Assembly: GCA_951812305.1 (NCBI GenBank)
Contig: CATOSB010000002.1
Span: 744,001 to 808,000, forward strand
Length of the DNA stretch: 64,000 nt
Source: an uncultured Paracoccaceae bacterium
GTDB taxonomy: Bacteria > Pseudomonadota > Alphaproteobacteria > Rhodobacterales > Rhodobacteraceae
Reading direction: 5' to 3'
The notes under the pieces are model-generated. The model ran no database searches. It was not told the DNA's origin and worked only from the letters and a program-made list of their open reading frames with translations. Shown piece by piece: positions 34,355 through 43,280 of this stretch. The position numbers were made by a program, and so were the translations under genes. The stretch's first letter is position 1. Each line of letters opens with the position of its first letter.

Positions 34355-36382
34355 CTAAACGCAATTTCTCGGTATGGCCTCTGTCCATTTGCGATTGAAG
34401 ACTTCTGCGCCGTCCTCTCTGGCAACCAAAGTGGCGTTCACCAGAAATTCCTCTCGGTTGGCGGTCATCTCATGATCGACACTGATTTCAACAACGGGCA
34501 TCCCGTCGCGGCCAAACGAAATCTCGGAATTCGACGTGAATCTTGCCGACAGCGGATCTTGGTCGGTGATCTCGAACTCTCGCGTCGTGGTCGTGTCTGT
34601 TCGCCAGCCGCTGTTGTCATTCTGGATATGACCGTGATCCATCACCTTGGTGATATGGACCAGACCGGTGATGAAGTCGCGGTTGATCTGAAGGCTGAGA
34701 GGGTTGGCCTTTCGCAGAGTCGTTCTGGGCGCAATCGCGGCGCTTTCGGCGGGTGGCAATTCTGGCAGATTTTCGTCGGCTGACTGTGGCGGGCGCACCG
34801 GCAGAACCAGTTGGCCCCGCCCTGACGCAATGTTCAATTTGGTGACTTCCGCAGATGGCCAGATAATTGGCCAATAGGCAGTAGACAACGCCACGCGAAA
34901 ACGGTTGCCGGCGGTAAAGCGATGCGCGATGTCGTTCAGCTTGATTGTGGCTTGATAGGTTTGCTCCGGCACGAGCGGCTTTGGGGCTTCATGGCCGTCC
35001 AGATGGGTCAGGTTCAGCAAACCGTAGCTCACCCTTTGCGAGGTGCCGTCAGGTAGAACTTCGCAGATTCGGGCACAGACAAAGGCGTTTTCGGTGGCGG
35101 ACTGGAAGGATATCGACACCATCGGCGCGCCAAGGATTTCCAGATCTTCCGGCAGCGGTGCACTATCGAAACACAGCGAATTGGCATCGTCGGCGCGCTG
35201 ATCGATGGGTTCGTCCGGCAACCCTTGGGCACCGCCGTGGATCCAGTTCTGCACAGTCAATCCGGTGGTCTGCGGCGAGGAGAGCAGCAAATCAGGGCCG
35301 ACTTGAGGCACATCGGCAAGGCCGTCGGCGTTCAACGCATACGCCGTTTCAGTGATGCGGGGGCTGGGCCAGGCGGCCTCGGCCACCCAGCGGCCCGGGC
35401 GTTCGTGGATGTAAGAAGTTGGAGGCGCATAGTCCTGCATCCAGACGCGATAGGCGGGCTCATCCATCATGCCGGTGTCGATGTCTTTCAGCCAATGGTC
35501 CCACCAGCGCAGTGCGTCCTGCAAAAAACCGGCCTTGGGCAATGGATGGCCCTGGTGGGGGTATTGGTGGCCCCACGGCCCCACTAACCCCTTAGCCGGA
35601 ACCGAAAGCCCGGCCAGCAGCCGTGGGATGGCGTTTGAATAGCTGTCGGCCCAGCCGCCGACCGCATAGACCGGCACTTGAATATCGTCGTAGTTCTCGC
35701 AGACAGAGCCGTGTTTCCAGAAATCGTCACGGGTCTGGTGTTTCAGCCATTCGATCAGCCAGGGTTCAGTCGCTTCCAGCCGCTGCATCCAGGTGTCACG
35801 CCATCTTTCGCCAACCAGCGCGGGATCGGGCGGGCGACCTTGCCGCGTGAACATCGAATATGCCCAGGTCGCGTTGGCGGTCAGCATGCAGCCGCCCATG
35901 TAATGCACGTCATCGGCGTATCGGTCATCCGTCGAGCAAACCGTCAGGATCGCGCCCAGCGCTGGCGGACGCAGTGCCGCGACCTGCAGGCAGTTGAACC
36001 CGCCCCAGCTTTTGCCCATCATGCCGACTTTGCCGGTGCACCACGGTTGCCGGGCAAGCCACGCGATGACCTCGACCGCGTCGTCATGTTCCTGCTGCAA
36101 ATACTCGCCAAGCACGACGCCGTCGCTTTCACCGCTGCCGCGCATGTCCACGCGCACGGCGGCGTATCCGTGGCCTGCGAAATAGGGATGCATCGCCTCG
36201 TCCCGCGCGGCGGTCCCGTCGCGTTTGCAATAGGGGATGTATTCCAGGATCGCCGGAACAGGGTTCTCACCGGCATCCTCGGGTAGCCAATACCGTGCAG
36301 CCAGCCGGGTGCCGTCAGCCAGTTCGATCCATGCATGTTCCACTTCGCGGATCTTGTGGGGGAATTCGGTTCGCACGGTCAT
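34355..36382 (-). CDS. CocE/NonD family hydrolase (S15 peptidase-like)
   Basis: 675-residue alpha/beta hydrolase of the CocE/NonD (X-Pro dipeptidyl-peptidase) family, which cleaves esters or acyl-amino-acid bonds. The triad is visible: S125 in GKSWGG, D246 in GGWADSYS, H272 in GPWGHQYP. The C-terminal jelly-roll domain follows (about 420 onward). No signal peptide, so it is cytoplasmic. It begins 4 bp after the stop of the ABC ATPase gene and is the last gene of the importer operon, so it probably processes what the importer brings in. The stop lies 8 bp from the IS630 element. Confidence 0.88.
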   Translation of the reverse strand: MTVRTEFPHKIREVEHAWIELADGTRLAARYWLPEDAGENPVPAILEYIPYCKRDGTAARDEAMHPYFAGHGYAAVRVDMRGSGESDGVVLGEYLQQEHDDAVEVIAWLARQPWCTGKVGMMGKSWGGFNCLQVAALRPPALGAILTVCSTDDRYADDVHYMGGCMLTANATWAYSMFTRQGRPPDPALVGERWRDTWMQRLEATEPWLIEWLKHQTRDDFWKHGSVCENYDDIQVPVYAVGGWADSYSNAIPRLLAGLSVPAKGLVGPWGHQYPHQGHPLPKAGFLQDALRWWDHWLKDIDTGMMDEPAYRVWMQDYAPPTSYIHERPGRWVAEAAWPSPRITETAYALNADGLADVPQVGPDLLLSSPQTTGLTVQNWIHGGAQGLPDEPIDQRADDANSLCFDSAPLPEDLEILGAPMVSISFQSATENAFVCARICEVLPDGTSQRVSYGLLNLTHLDGHEAPKPLVPEQTYQATIKLNDIAHRFTAGNRFRVALSTAYWPIIWPSAEVTKLNIASGRGQLVLPVRPPQSADENLPELPPAESAAIAPRTTLRKANPLSLQINRDFITGLVHITKVMDHGHIQNDNSGWRTDTTTTREFEITDQDPLSARFTSNSEISFGRDGMPVVEISVDHEMTANREEFLVNATLVAREDGAEVFNRKWTEAIPRNCV

Positions 36383-36385
36383 GGG

Positions 36386-38392
36386 TCAGGATCCTTCCAG
36401 CGGGTGATGGCACGAAACTTGGTGGCCGTTGTCTCTGAATGTCGGGACGGGCGCGACGCGGCGGCACAGGTCGGTGGCATGTGCACAGCGGGGATGAAAC
36501 TCGCAGCCTTGAGGGCGGTTGGACAGACTGGGGATTTCACCGGCAATCGATAGCAACTTTCGCCGCGCACGCGGATCAGGTCGTGGAATTCCGTCAAGCA
36601 ATGCACGTGAATAAGGGTGCGCAGGGCGGCTGAAGATCCGATCGGCGTCGCCCTGTTCGACCAGACGACCCAAATACATGATCCCGATGCGATCGCTAAT
36701 GTGGCGCAGGACCGGCAGGTTGTGCGATATGACCAGATAAGTCAGCCCAAGCTGGCCCTGCAATTCGCCGAGCAGGTTCAAGATCTCCCCTTGCACCGAC
36801 ACGTCGAGACCAGCCGTCGGTTCATCCGCGATGATGAATTTTGGTCGCAATGCAAGCGCACGCGCGACGCCAACACGGCGCGCCTGTCCGCCCGACAATT
36901 CATGCGCATAACGGCCAAAGAAATCGCGGCTGAGGCCAACCATGTCAAATATCGCCTCGGCTTCTTTCTCAAGATCCGTGCCATTTGACCCATGAATCTC
37001 AAACGGCTCCATCACCAGTTTTCGCACTTTCTGGCGCGGGCTGAGCGAGGCGACCGGGTCCTGAAACATCATCGACATTTCGCGGCGGTGCGGCTTGAAT
37101 TCATGCTCGCTCAAGCCCAGCATTTCCTGATCCAGGAAGCGAACGGAACCGCCGTGTGCAGGCGTCAGACCAAGGATCGCGCGGCCCAGGCTGCTTTTGC
37201 CCGACCCACTTTCGCCTGCCAGCCCATAGGTCTGCCCTTGACGGATATGCAGGCCCGCGTCGACCACGGCGTCAACGTACCGTGGTGCCTTAGGGTAGAG
37301 AATTCGGCGAAGCAACCCGCCGGTTGGATATCGGACATTCAGTCCGTCGACCTGCAATAGCGCCTCTGATGCGCCGTCCCGTCGTTCGGCGGCGGCGTGG
37401 GTCGCCGGAGGCAAGTTGACCAATTCGGCGTGGTTATGGCACGCCACGGTGTGGTTTTCGCCAACCTCCTCTGTTGGTGGTGCTGTATCGGAGCAATTAT
37501 CCGTCGCATGCGCACATCGGTCTCGGAAAATACAGCCCTGAGGCACGTTCAAAAGGTCAGGAAGTCGCCCGGGGATCGTCGGCAGCGTCGCTGTCCGGTC
37601 CAGCACCTGCGCGGGGTCACAATCCATCAGACTGCGCGTATAGGGGTGGCGCGAATTGAAGAATATCTCCTCGATCGGCCCCTTCTCGACAACCTCGCCC
37701 GCGTACATCACAACCACGTCGTCGCACAGCTCTGCTATCAATCCGAGGTTGTGCGAGATGAACAGAACCGAACAGCCAATGTCCTTCTGCAGCTCTCGCA
37801 AAAGGTGGATGAACTGCGCCTCCATCGTCACATCCAGCGCCGTGGTCGGTTCATCGGCGATAAAGAGCGACGGGTTCATCATCAACGCCATGGCGATGGA
37901 AATCCGCTGGCGCATACCCCCCGAGAACTCATGCGGATACTGATCCATCCGCTCTTCAGGATCAGAAATGCCAACCTTGTGCAGCATGCCGGTCGCCAGA
38001 TCCCGTTTCTGCCGTGCCGACAGATGGGTGTGGCGGTAAAGGATATCGGTCATCTGGCGCCCGACGCTGATCACCGGGTTCTGCGCGGTCATCGGGTCCT
38101 GAAAAACCATCGAAATTTTTTCGCCGCGCAAAGACTGTAATTCCGGCTCTGACAGCCGGACCAGATCGCGCCCGTCAAACATGACCTCGCCACCAATGAT
38201 ATCGGCATTGGCGGCCAGCAACCGGGTCACAGTGTTTATCAGCGTGGATTTCCCGCAACCACTTTCGCCCAACACGCCTACGATGCGGTTCTGTGGAACA
38301 TCGAAACTGACATTGCGCAGGGCGTGAACGGCCCCCCGCATGGTGCGAAAATCGACGCTCAGGTCACGGATCGAAAGAACAGGCGCATCCAC
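36386..38392 (-). CDS. Fused peptide-type ABC transporter ATPase (DppD-DppF)
   Basis: Two complete ABC ATPase domains in one 668-residue chain. Domain 1: Walker A GESGCGKST, signature SGGMRQR, Walker B FIADEPT. Domain 2: Walker A GESGSGKSS, signature SGGQARR, Walker B IIADEPT. Each ends with the oligopeptide-type C-terminal Cys-containing motif (GCIFRDRCAHA and GCEFHPRCAHA). The start is taken at a GTG (38392) one base after the preceding permease stop, with GAAAGGAG ahead; a longer ATG frame overlaps the permease gene by 29 bp. Fused versions are known for this family. Confidence 0.9.
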   Translation of the reverse strand: MDAPVLSIRDLSVDFRTMRGAVHALRNVSFDVPQNRIVGVLGESGCGKSTLINTVTRLLAANADIIGGEVMFDGRDLVRLSEPELQSLRGEKISMVFQDPMTAQNPVISVGRQMTDILYRHTHLSARQKRDLATGMLHKVGISDPEERMDQYPHEFSGGMRQRISIAMALMMNPSLFIADEPTTALDVTMEAQFIHLLRELQKDIGCSVLFISHNLGLIAELCDDVVVMYAGEVVEKGPIEEIFFNSRHPYTRSLMDCDPAQVLDRTATLPTIPGRLPDLLNVPQGCIFRDRCAHATDNCSDTAPPTEEVGENHTVACHNHAELVNLPPATHAAAERRDGASEALLQVDGLNVRYPTGGLLRRILYPKAPRYVDAVVDAGLHIRQGQTYGLAGESGSGKSSLGRAILGLTPAHGGSVRFLDQEMLGLSEHEFKPHRREMSMMFQDPVASLSPRQKVRKLVMEPFEIHGSNGTDLEKEAEAIFDMVGLSRDFFGRYAHELSGGQARRVGVARALALRPKFIIADEPTAGLDVSVQGEILNLLGELQGQLGLTYLVISHNLPVLRHISDRIGIMYLGRLVEQGDADRIFSRPAHPYSRALLDGIPRPDPRARRKLLSIAGEIPSLSNRPQGCEFHPRCAHATDLCRRVAPVPTFRDNGHQVSCHHPLEGS

Positions 38393-38393
38393 C

Positions 38394-39290
38394 TCAAAGC
38401 TCCTTTCGAAGCTTGGGGTCAAACACGTCGCGCAAGGCTTCGCCCAGGAAGGTAAACCCGAGAGTTGTTATGACCAACGGCAACCCACCCGCAATCACCG
38501 GCCAGGGCGTGTCGCGCATGATCCGGAAACCTTCGTTCAGCAGGCTGCCCCAGCTTGGCGTCGGTGGCAGCACGCCAAGACCCAAGAAACTGAGCCCCGC
38601 CTCCACCGTGATCACGACGGGCACGTCCATTGCGGCGAGAATCAAAAGCGGGCCAACGACGTTGGGCATGATGTGCCGTCGCAGGATCAGGACGGAAGAT
38701 GCGCCCAGCGACCTTTCCGCCAGTATGAAATCGGTGTTCCGCAACGCCAGCGTCTGGGTGCGGGCGATCCGGCCAAATCCGGGGACGGCGTTAATGATGA
38801 AGATAATGATCACCATCTTCAGGCTGGGACCGGTCAGCGAAACCACTGCCATCGCCATCACAATTGTCGGAAACGACCGGATCGTGTCGAAGATCAGCAG
38901 CATCAGATTATCGAACCAGCGCGGACCGTAGCCCGCCATCATGCCCAACACCAACCCGATGACCAACGAGGCGCCAACGGCGATCCCGGCCAACTGCACC
39001 GCGATGCGCCCGCCATAGAGAATGCGGCTGAACGTGTCGCGGCCCAGTTGGTCGGTGCCCAACAGATGGTTCCAAGACGGGGCCTGAAACCGGTCGGGAA
39101 TGTTCAATGCAAAGGGATCATAAGGTGCGATCCACGGCGCAAAAAGCGCGCTCAGAAAGAACAGCGTGACGATGATCACGCCAATTGCGCCCTGCGGCGT
39201 GCGCATCAACATCCGCAAGGTCGACACCTTGCGCTCTGCCTTTGCTGGCACCGTTGCGGTCTCGGCGATCTGGTTGGCGATTTCGCTCAT
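38394..39290 (-). CDS. Peptide/nickel-type ABC permease (DppC-like)
   Basis: 298 residues; the N-terminal tail is cytoplasmic, then hydrophobic segments of the DppC/OppC type. Family motifs: IAPYDPFALNIPDRFQAPSW (periplasmic loop before the core) and the EAA-type loop RTQTLALRNTDFILAERSLG that contacts the ATPase. The C-terminus reads FLGEALRDVFDPKLRKEL. It lies 7 bp after the DppB-like gene and one base before the ATPase start. Confidence 0.9.
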   Translation of the reverse strand: MSEIANQIAETATVPAKAERKVSTLRMLMRTPQGAIGVIIVTLFFLSALFAPWIAPYDPFALNIPDRFQAPSWNHLLGTDQLGRDTFSRILYGGRIAVQLAGIAVGASLVIGLVLGMMAGYGPRWFDNLMLLIFDTIRSFPTIVMAMAVVSLTGPSLKMVIIIFIINAVPGFGRIARTQTLALRNTDFILAERSLGASSVLILRRHIMPNVVGPLLILAAMDVPVVITVEAGLSFLGLGVLPPTPSWGSLLNEGFRIMRDTPWPVIAGGLPLVITTLGFTFLGEALRDVFDPKLRKEL

Positions 39291-39297
39291 GGCTCGC

Positions 39298-40242
39298 TCA
39301 CAGCCCCTTTCTGATCCGGGGGTCCAGCGAGGCCGTCAGAAGATCGGCGAGCAACGTCGTCGAGACGTAAAGGATCGCCGTGACCAGCACGCCGCCCTGC
39401 ACGACCGGGAAGTTGCGGGTGATCACCATGTCAAAGATCAGCTTGCCGATCCCGGGACGCGAAAAGATGATCTCGGCAAAGACCGCGCCGGACAACAGAT
39501 TGCCAAAGCCGACGCCCAACAACGTAATCGTCGGCAAAATCGCGACCTTCAGCGCGTAGCGATAGATCACCACCCGGTGAGGCAACCCGAAGGACCGCGC
39601 CGCGCGGATGTGGTTTTCGCCGATGACTTCAAGCATCGAGGCGCGCACCATTCGGGCGACATAGCCGACCCAGCCCAACCCCACGGCAAACGCCGGCAAG
39701 ATCAGATGTTGCACCTGATCCCAGAAATCCCCTGGCTCTCCGGCGCCGATAACCGGCAACCATTTGAGGAACACAGCGAAAATGATCAAGACATAGATCG
39801 ACACCACGAAGGACGGCACAGTGATCGTCCCGATCGAGATCACGCCGGTGATCCGGTCGATCCATGAATTGGGGCGCGCAGCACTGAAGCACCCCAGGAA
39901 TATGCCCAGCGCCGCCGCCCACGCCATCGAGACGGCGGCAAGGATCATGGTGTAGGGCAGCGCCTCGAACAGGATCGTTGTGACCGGGCGCTCCGAGAAT
40001 ATGTCGTTGCCCAGATCGCCACGAAATATACCGCTAAGAAAGGCGAAAAACTGCACATATAGCGGTTCGTCAAGCCGCATCTTGGCGATAAACCGGGCCT
40101 CGATTTCCGGGGTTGCCCGGGGACCCAGCGCGATTGCCACCGGGTCGCCGGGAATGAAGTGGATCATCACGAAAAGCGCAAAGATCACCAGCAGCACAAT
40201 GACGAAAGCCAGCCCAATGCGCTGAATGGCATAGGTTAGCAT
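39298..40242 (-). CDS. Peptide/nickel-type ABC permease (DppB-like)
   Basis: 314 residues with six expected helices. The first helix and HFIPGDPVAIALG are typical of DppB. The ATPase-contacting loop is VGYVARMVRASMLEVIGENH followed by IRAARSFGLP. It ends TASLDPRIRKGL. It is preceded by a short non-coding stretch that contains a strong hairpin (40317-40342) and by the binding-protein gene. Confidence 0.9.
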   Translation of the reverse strand: MLTYAIQRIGLAFVIVLLVIFALFVMIHFIPGDPVAIALGPRATPEIEARFIAKMRLDEPLYVQFFAFLSGIFRGDLGNDIFSERPVTTILFEALPYTMILAAVSMAWAAALGIFLGCFSAARPNSWIDRITGVISIGTITVPSFVVSIYVLIIFAVFLKWLPVIGAGEPGDFWDQVQHLILPAFAVGLGWVGYVARMVRASMLEVIGENHIRAARSFGLPHRVVIYRYALKVAILPTITLLGVGFGNLLSGAVFAEIIFSRPGIGKLIFDMVITRNFPVVQGGVLVTAILYVSTTLLADLLTASLDPRIRKGL

Positions 40243-40316
40243 CTGCGAGCTTTCGTTGACTGCGCTGAAAGGCCGATAAAATCGGTAACGCGCACGGCGG
40301 CGAATTCAATCAACGT

Positions 40317-40342
40317 CGGATGCCGACCGCCGCCGGCATCCG
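40317..40342 (-). promoter_or_regulatory. Hairpin between the binding-protein and permease genes
   Basis: CGGATGCCG (40317-40325) pairs perfectly with CGGCATCCG (40334-40342) around an 8-base loop, within the 136-bp gap after the SBP stop and before the DppB-like start. No T-run. The position equals that of the dctP/dctQ hairpin at 5119-5150 and probably sets SBP to permease stoichiometry. Confidence 0.55.
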
Positions 40343-40378
40343 CAATTTCAGGCCAGATCAATTGGCCCATGTCGTGCG

Positions 40379-41938
40379 CTAGGCCGCGCCGAAGCGGCGG
40401 AAATCAAACTCGCCAGTCGGCACGATCACCGGCTCGATCGTATCGCGGTGAACAAATGCCTCCGGTTCGTGCTGCAACCAGACATAGGCCGCACTTTCGT
40501 CCATGATTTCCTGCAGCCGGGTGATCATGCCCAGACGCTTTTCATCATCGGATTCCTGCGCCAGCGCGGCATAGATTTCGTTGAACTCGTCCGTCGTCCA
40601 ACGCTCCCAATTCCAGTTGCCGATCTGTTCGCGCGTGAACCATTGGAAGTAATCCGCCGGATCCAGCGCGCCACCGAACCGCATGATCCACAATTGCGCA
40701 TCCTGCCAGTCGTCGCCCTTGCTTTCGCGGCCAAGGCTCCAGAACGGGCCGGAATCGAGCGGGATGATCTTCACGGTGATGCCGATTTCAGCTAGATTGG
40801 CCTGGATGATCTGCGCCGCGACGATCCGCGCCTGCTGGTTGAGCGTTTTCAACTCCAGTTCCAGCCCCGCCGCGCCGGCGTCGTCTACAAGCGCCTTGGC
40901 GGCCGCCACATCGCGTGAGAATCCTGCTGACGACCGGCTTCCGAAAACGCCGGGCGGAATGATCCCATTCGATTTCGGCGCATTGCCGAAATAGGCCGCC
41001 TCGACGATTGAATCGACATCCACCGCCTGTTGGATGGCCTGCCGAACACGGATGTCCTGCAGCTTGGGGTGCTCGGTATTCATACCGACCCATGCGTATT
41101 GCAGGTGCCCCGCAACGGTGACCTTCGTGCCTTCGGGCGGATTCTCGGTGTAGCGCGGCAGCGAGCTGACCGCGACGATGGTGATATCAACCTCGCCTGC
41201 CTCGTATGCCAATTCGGCGGCGGTGTCATCGTCGACCAAGATGTATTCGACCCGGTCGAATTCGGGTTCCGGCCCGATCCAGGCCGGGTCGCGCGCAAAT
41301 GTAATTTTTTGCTTCGGCGTCCAGTTTTCGATCACGAACGGGCCGCAAGTGGCCGGAATTTCGGTCGTGTATTGCCCGCCAACCGATTCCGTTGCGGCCT
41401 TGCACACGAGACACCCCGCGCCAGCAGCGATGGTCACAAGCCAGATGGCCGGAGACGGATGTTTCAGTAGGATCTTGCCGGAATACTTGCCGGTCAGTTC
41501 CACACTGTCGAGCGCCAGCCACTTGTCCTTCCAGTCAGACACCAGCATCCGGTCGAGCGAATATTTGACGTCTTCCGCCGTGAATTCACCAAACCCGTTG
41601 GTCCACATGAACCCGGGTTTCAATTCAAACGAGATGGTGGTGGGGTCATCCTGCGTAAGGGACGCCATGTATTCGCTGGGTGCCCAGGTAAAGGTGTCGC
41701 CCTCTTTCACGACCACCGCCAGACGTGGCATCACGGTGTATTGAACCGCAATCTCAGACCCGCCAACCATGTATCCGGGGTCAAGAATTGTAATGTCGCG
41801 CTGCAACCGGGCCTTTAAAACCCGGCTACCTTGGGCGTTCACAACGGTCGCGCCGGACAGCATGGACAAAGCTGGTGTTGCCGCAATGGCACCTGCAACA
41901 AACCCTCTGCGACTCATTCCTTTCGTTTTGGAAAGCAT
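40379..41938 (-). CDS. Peptide/nickel-type ABC substrate-binding protein, Tat signal
   Basis: 519-residue cluster C (SBP_bac_5) binding protein. The N-terminus has a twin-arginine signal (MSRRGFVAG, then hydrophobic, cleavage near VNAQG), so it is exported folded. The family pattern LKARLQRDITILDPGYM begins the mature part and SVELTGKYSGKILLKHPSP follows. First gene of the operon SBP-permease-permease-ATPase-hydrolase. Substrates of this cluster range from peptides to opines, glycosides and nickel, so ligand prediction is not possible. Confidence 0.9.
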   Translation of the reverse strand: MLSKTKGMSRRGFVAGAIAATPALSMLSGATVVNAQGSRVLKARLQRDITILDPGYMVGGSEIAVQYTVMPRLAVVVKEGDTFTWAPSEYMASLTQDDPTTISFELKPGFMWTNGFGEFTAEDVKYSLDRMLVSDWKDKWLALDSVELTGKYSGKILLKHPSPAIWLVTIAAGAGCLVCKAATESVGGQYTTEIPATCGPFVIENWTPKQKITFARDPAWIGPEPEFDRVEYILVDDDTAAELAYEAGEVDITIVAVSSLPRYTENPPEGTKVTVAGHLQYAWVGMNTEHPKLQDIRVRQAIQQAVDVDSIVEAAYFGNAPKSNGIIPPGVFGSRSSAGFSRDVAAAKALVDDAGAAGLELELKTLNQQARIVAAQIIQANLAEIGITVKIIPLDSGPFWSLGRESKGDDWQDAQLWIMRFGGALDPADYFQWFTREQIGNWNWERWTTDEFNEIYAALAQESDDEKRLGMITRLQEIMDESAAYVWLQHEPEAFVHRDTIEPVIVPTGEFDFRRFGAA

Positions 41939-42100
41939 TGAAATTCCCCCATTTTTGTCCCGGAATAGCCCCAGGACTGCGAGGAAAGCTTATATCAGAC
42001 CGGTTTTTTTTCAAAGAATTCAATACAAAGCGAAAAATTCCCACGACGTTGGCAATTCGTGCCACTCTGATTGCGGGTCATTCATCACTCGGGTGCGACG

Positions 42101-43276
42101 GTGACGCGAGCAGGGGACAATTGTGAATACGGGCGGCATCGGCTTGCCGAATTCGGGCTGGACCCATCGCTGATCCACGCCAATCACGGCTCATACGGTG
42201 CCGTGCCTGACGCTGTTCGAGCGGCGCAAAGAAACATCGGAAATGTGCTTAGAGCTAACCCTTGTGGGTTCTTCCGTGCCGAATATCCCGGCCTCATACG
42301 TGGCGCCGCACAACGGGTTGCAGGCTTCTTGGGTGGGCAGGCGTCGGATTGGGTATTTGTCGAGAACGCGACCCAGGCGGCAAATATTGTGATTGGTAAC
42401 ATCCAGTATGAACCCGGTGACGAAGTTCTGACCACGGATCAGGTCTATGGCGCCGTGCGTAAGGCGCTGCAGCACAGGTGCGCTGCGGCCGGCGCACGGT
42501 TGGTGGAGGCTGAAATCGCACTGCCGGTTTCCGGCCCCGACGACGTCGTTTCTGCCGTTATGAACAACGTCACCGACAAAACGCGATTGGCGGTTCTGGA
42601 CCACATCTCATCACCTTGCGGGATCGTCTTTCCGATTGCCGAACTCTGCGCGCATCTCCGCCATCGCAATGTGCCGGTGTTCATTGACGCAGCCCACGTA
42701 CCGGGAAATATCGACGTGGACGTATCGACCCTCGATGCCGATTACTACGCCGGAAACGCGCATAAATGGCTTTGCGCGCCGCACGGTGCCGGCATGTTGT
42801 GGTGTCGACCCGACCTTCAGGAAACACTTCATCCGATGACGATTTCGCACGGGCACGGGTCAGGTTTCACCGCCGCCTTTGACTGGCCCGGCACCCGCGA
42901 CCCTACGGCCTGGCTAAGCGTACCTGCGGCCATCGACTTTCACATGGGCGCAGGTGGTGCTGACTTGCGCGCGAGAAACCGCGATGCGGTATTCGCCGCC
43001 GCAGCATCCCTTGCAGATGAATTCGACACGGCTCTCGCGGCCCCCAAAGACATGCATTGCGCGATGGCATCCATTCGGCTGCCGGAATCCGCGATGCTGC
43101 GGCCGGATCGGCTGGATATGATTCAACAAAAGCTGCAAACCGACCAACACATCGTGGTGTCGATAACCTACGCCGATGATGCCTTCTGGCTGCGGCTGTC
43201 TGCGGCGATCTACAATGATCTGGACGACTTGATCGAGGCCGGACGCAGGGTTTGGCGTTTCCTGGAAGGGGATTGA
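42101..43276 (+). CDS. Class V aminotransferase, isopenicillin-N-epimerase-like
   Basis: PLP enzyme of fold-type I, class V. The Schiff-base Lys is in AGNAHKWLCAP, and the PLP-Asp in VFIDAAHVPG. N-terminal FGLDPSLIHANHGSYGAVP is typical of the isopenicillin N epimerase-like subgroup. A GTG at 42101 is used here; an upstream TTG at 42071 in the same frame is possible and no clear ribosome site decides. Divergent from the ABC operon, and 4 bp before the sulfatase gene. Members act as racemases, lyases or desulfurases, so activity is open. Confidence 0.8.
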   Translation: MTRAGDNCEYGRHRLAEFGLDPSLIHANHGSYGAVPDAVRAAQRNIGNVLRANPCGFFRAEYPGLIRGAAQRVAGFLGGQASDWVFVENATQAANIVIGNIQYEPGDEVLTTDQVYGAVRKALQHRCAAAGARLVEAEIALPVSGPDDVVSAVMNNVTDKTRLAVLDHISSPCGIVFPIAELCAHLRHRNVPVFIDAAHVPGNIDVDVSTLDADYYAGNAHKWLCAPHGAGMLWCRPDLQETLHPMTISHGHGSGFTAAFDWPGTRDPTAWLSVPAAIDFHMGAGGADLRARNRDAVFAAAASLADEFDTALAAPKDMHCAMASIRLPESAMLRPDRLDMIQQKLQTDQHIVVSITYADDAFWLRLSAAIYNDLDDLIEAGRRVWRFLEGD

Positions 43277-43280
43277 GGCG

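Noticed and set aside
41939-42100. Sigma-70 promoter in the divergent ABC/aminotransferase gap
   Set aside because: TTGAAA-like and TATAAG-like boxes exist but their spacing is about 14 or 23 bases, not near 17, so a promoter cannot be placed with confidence.
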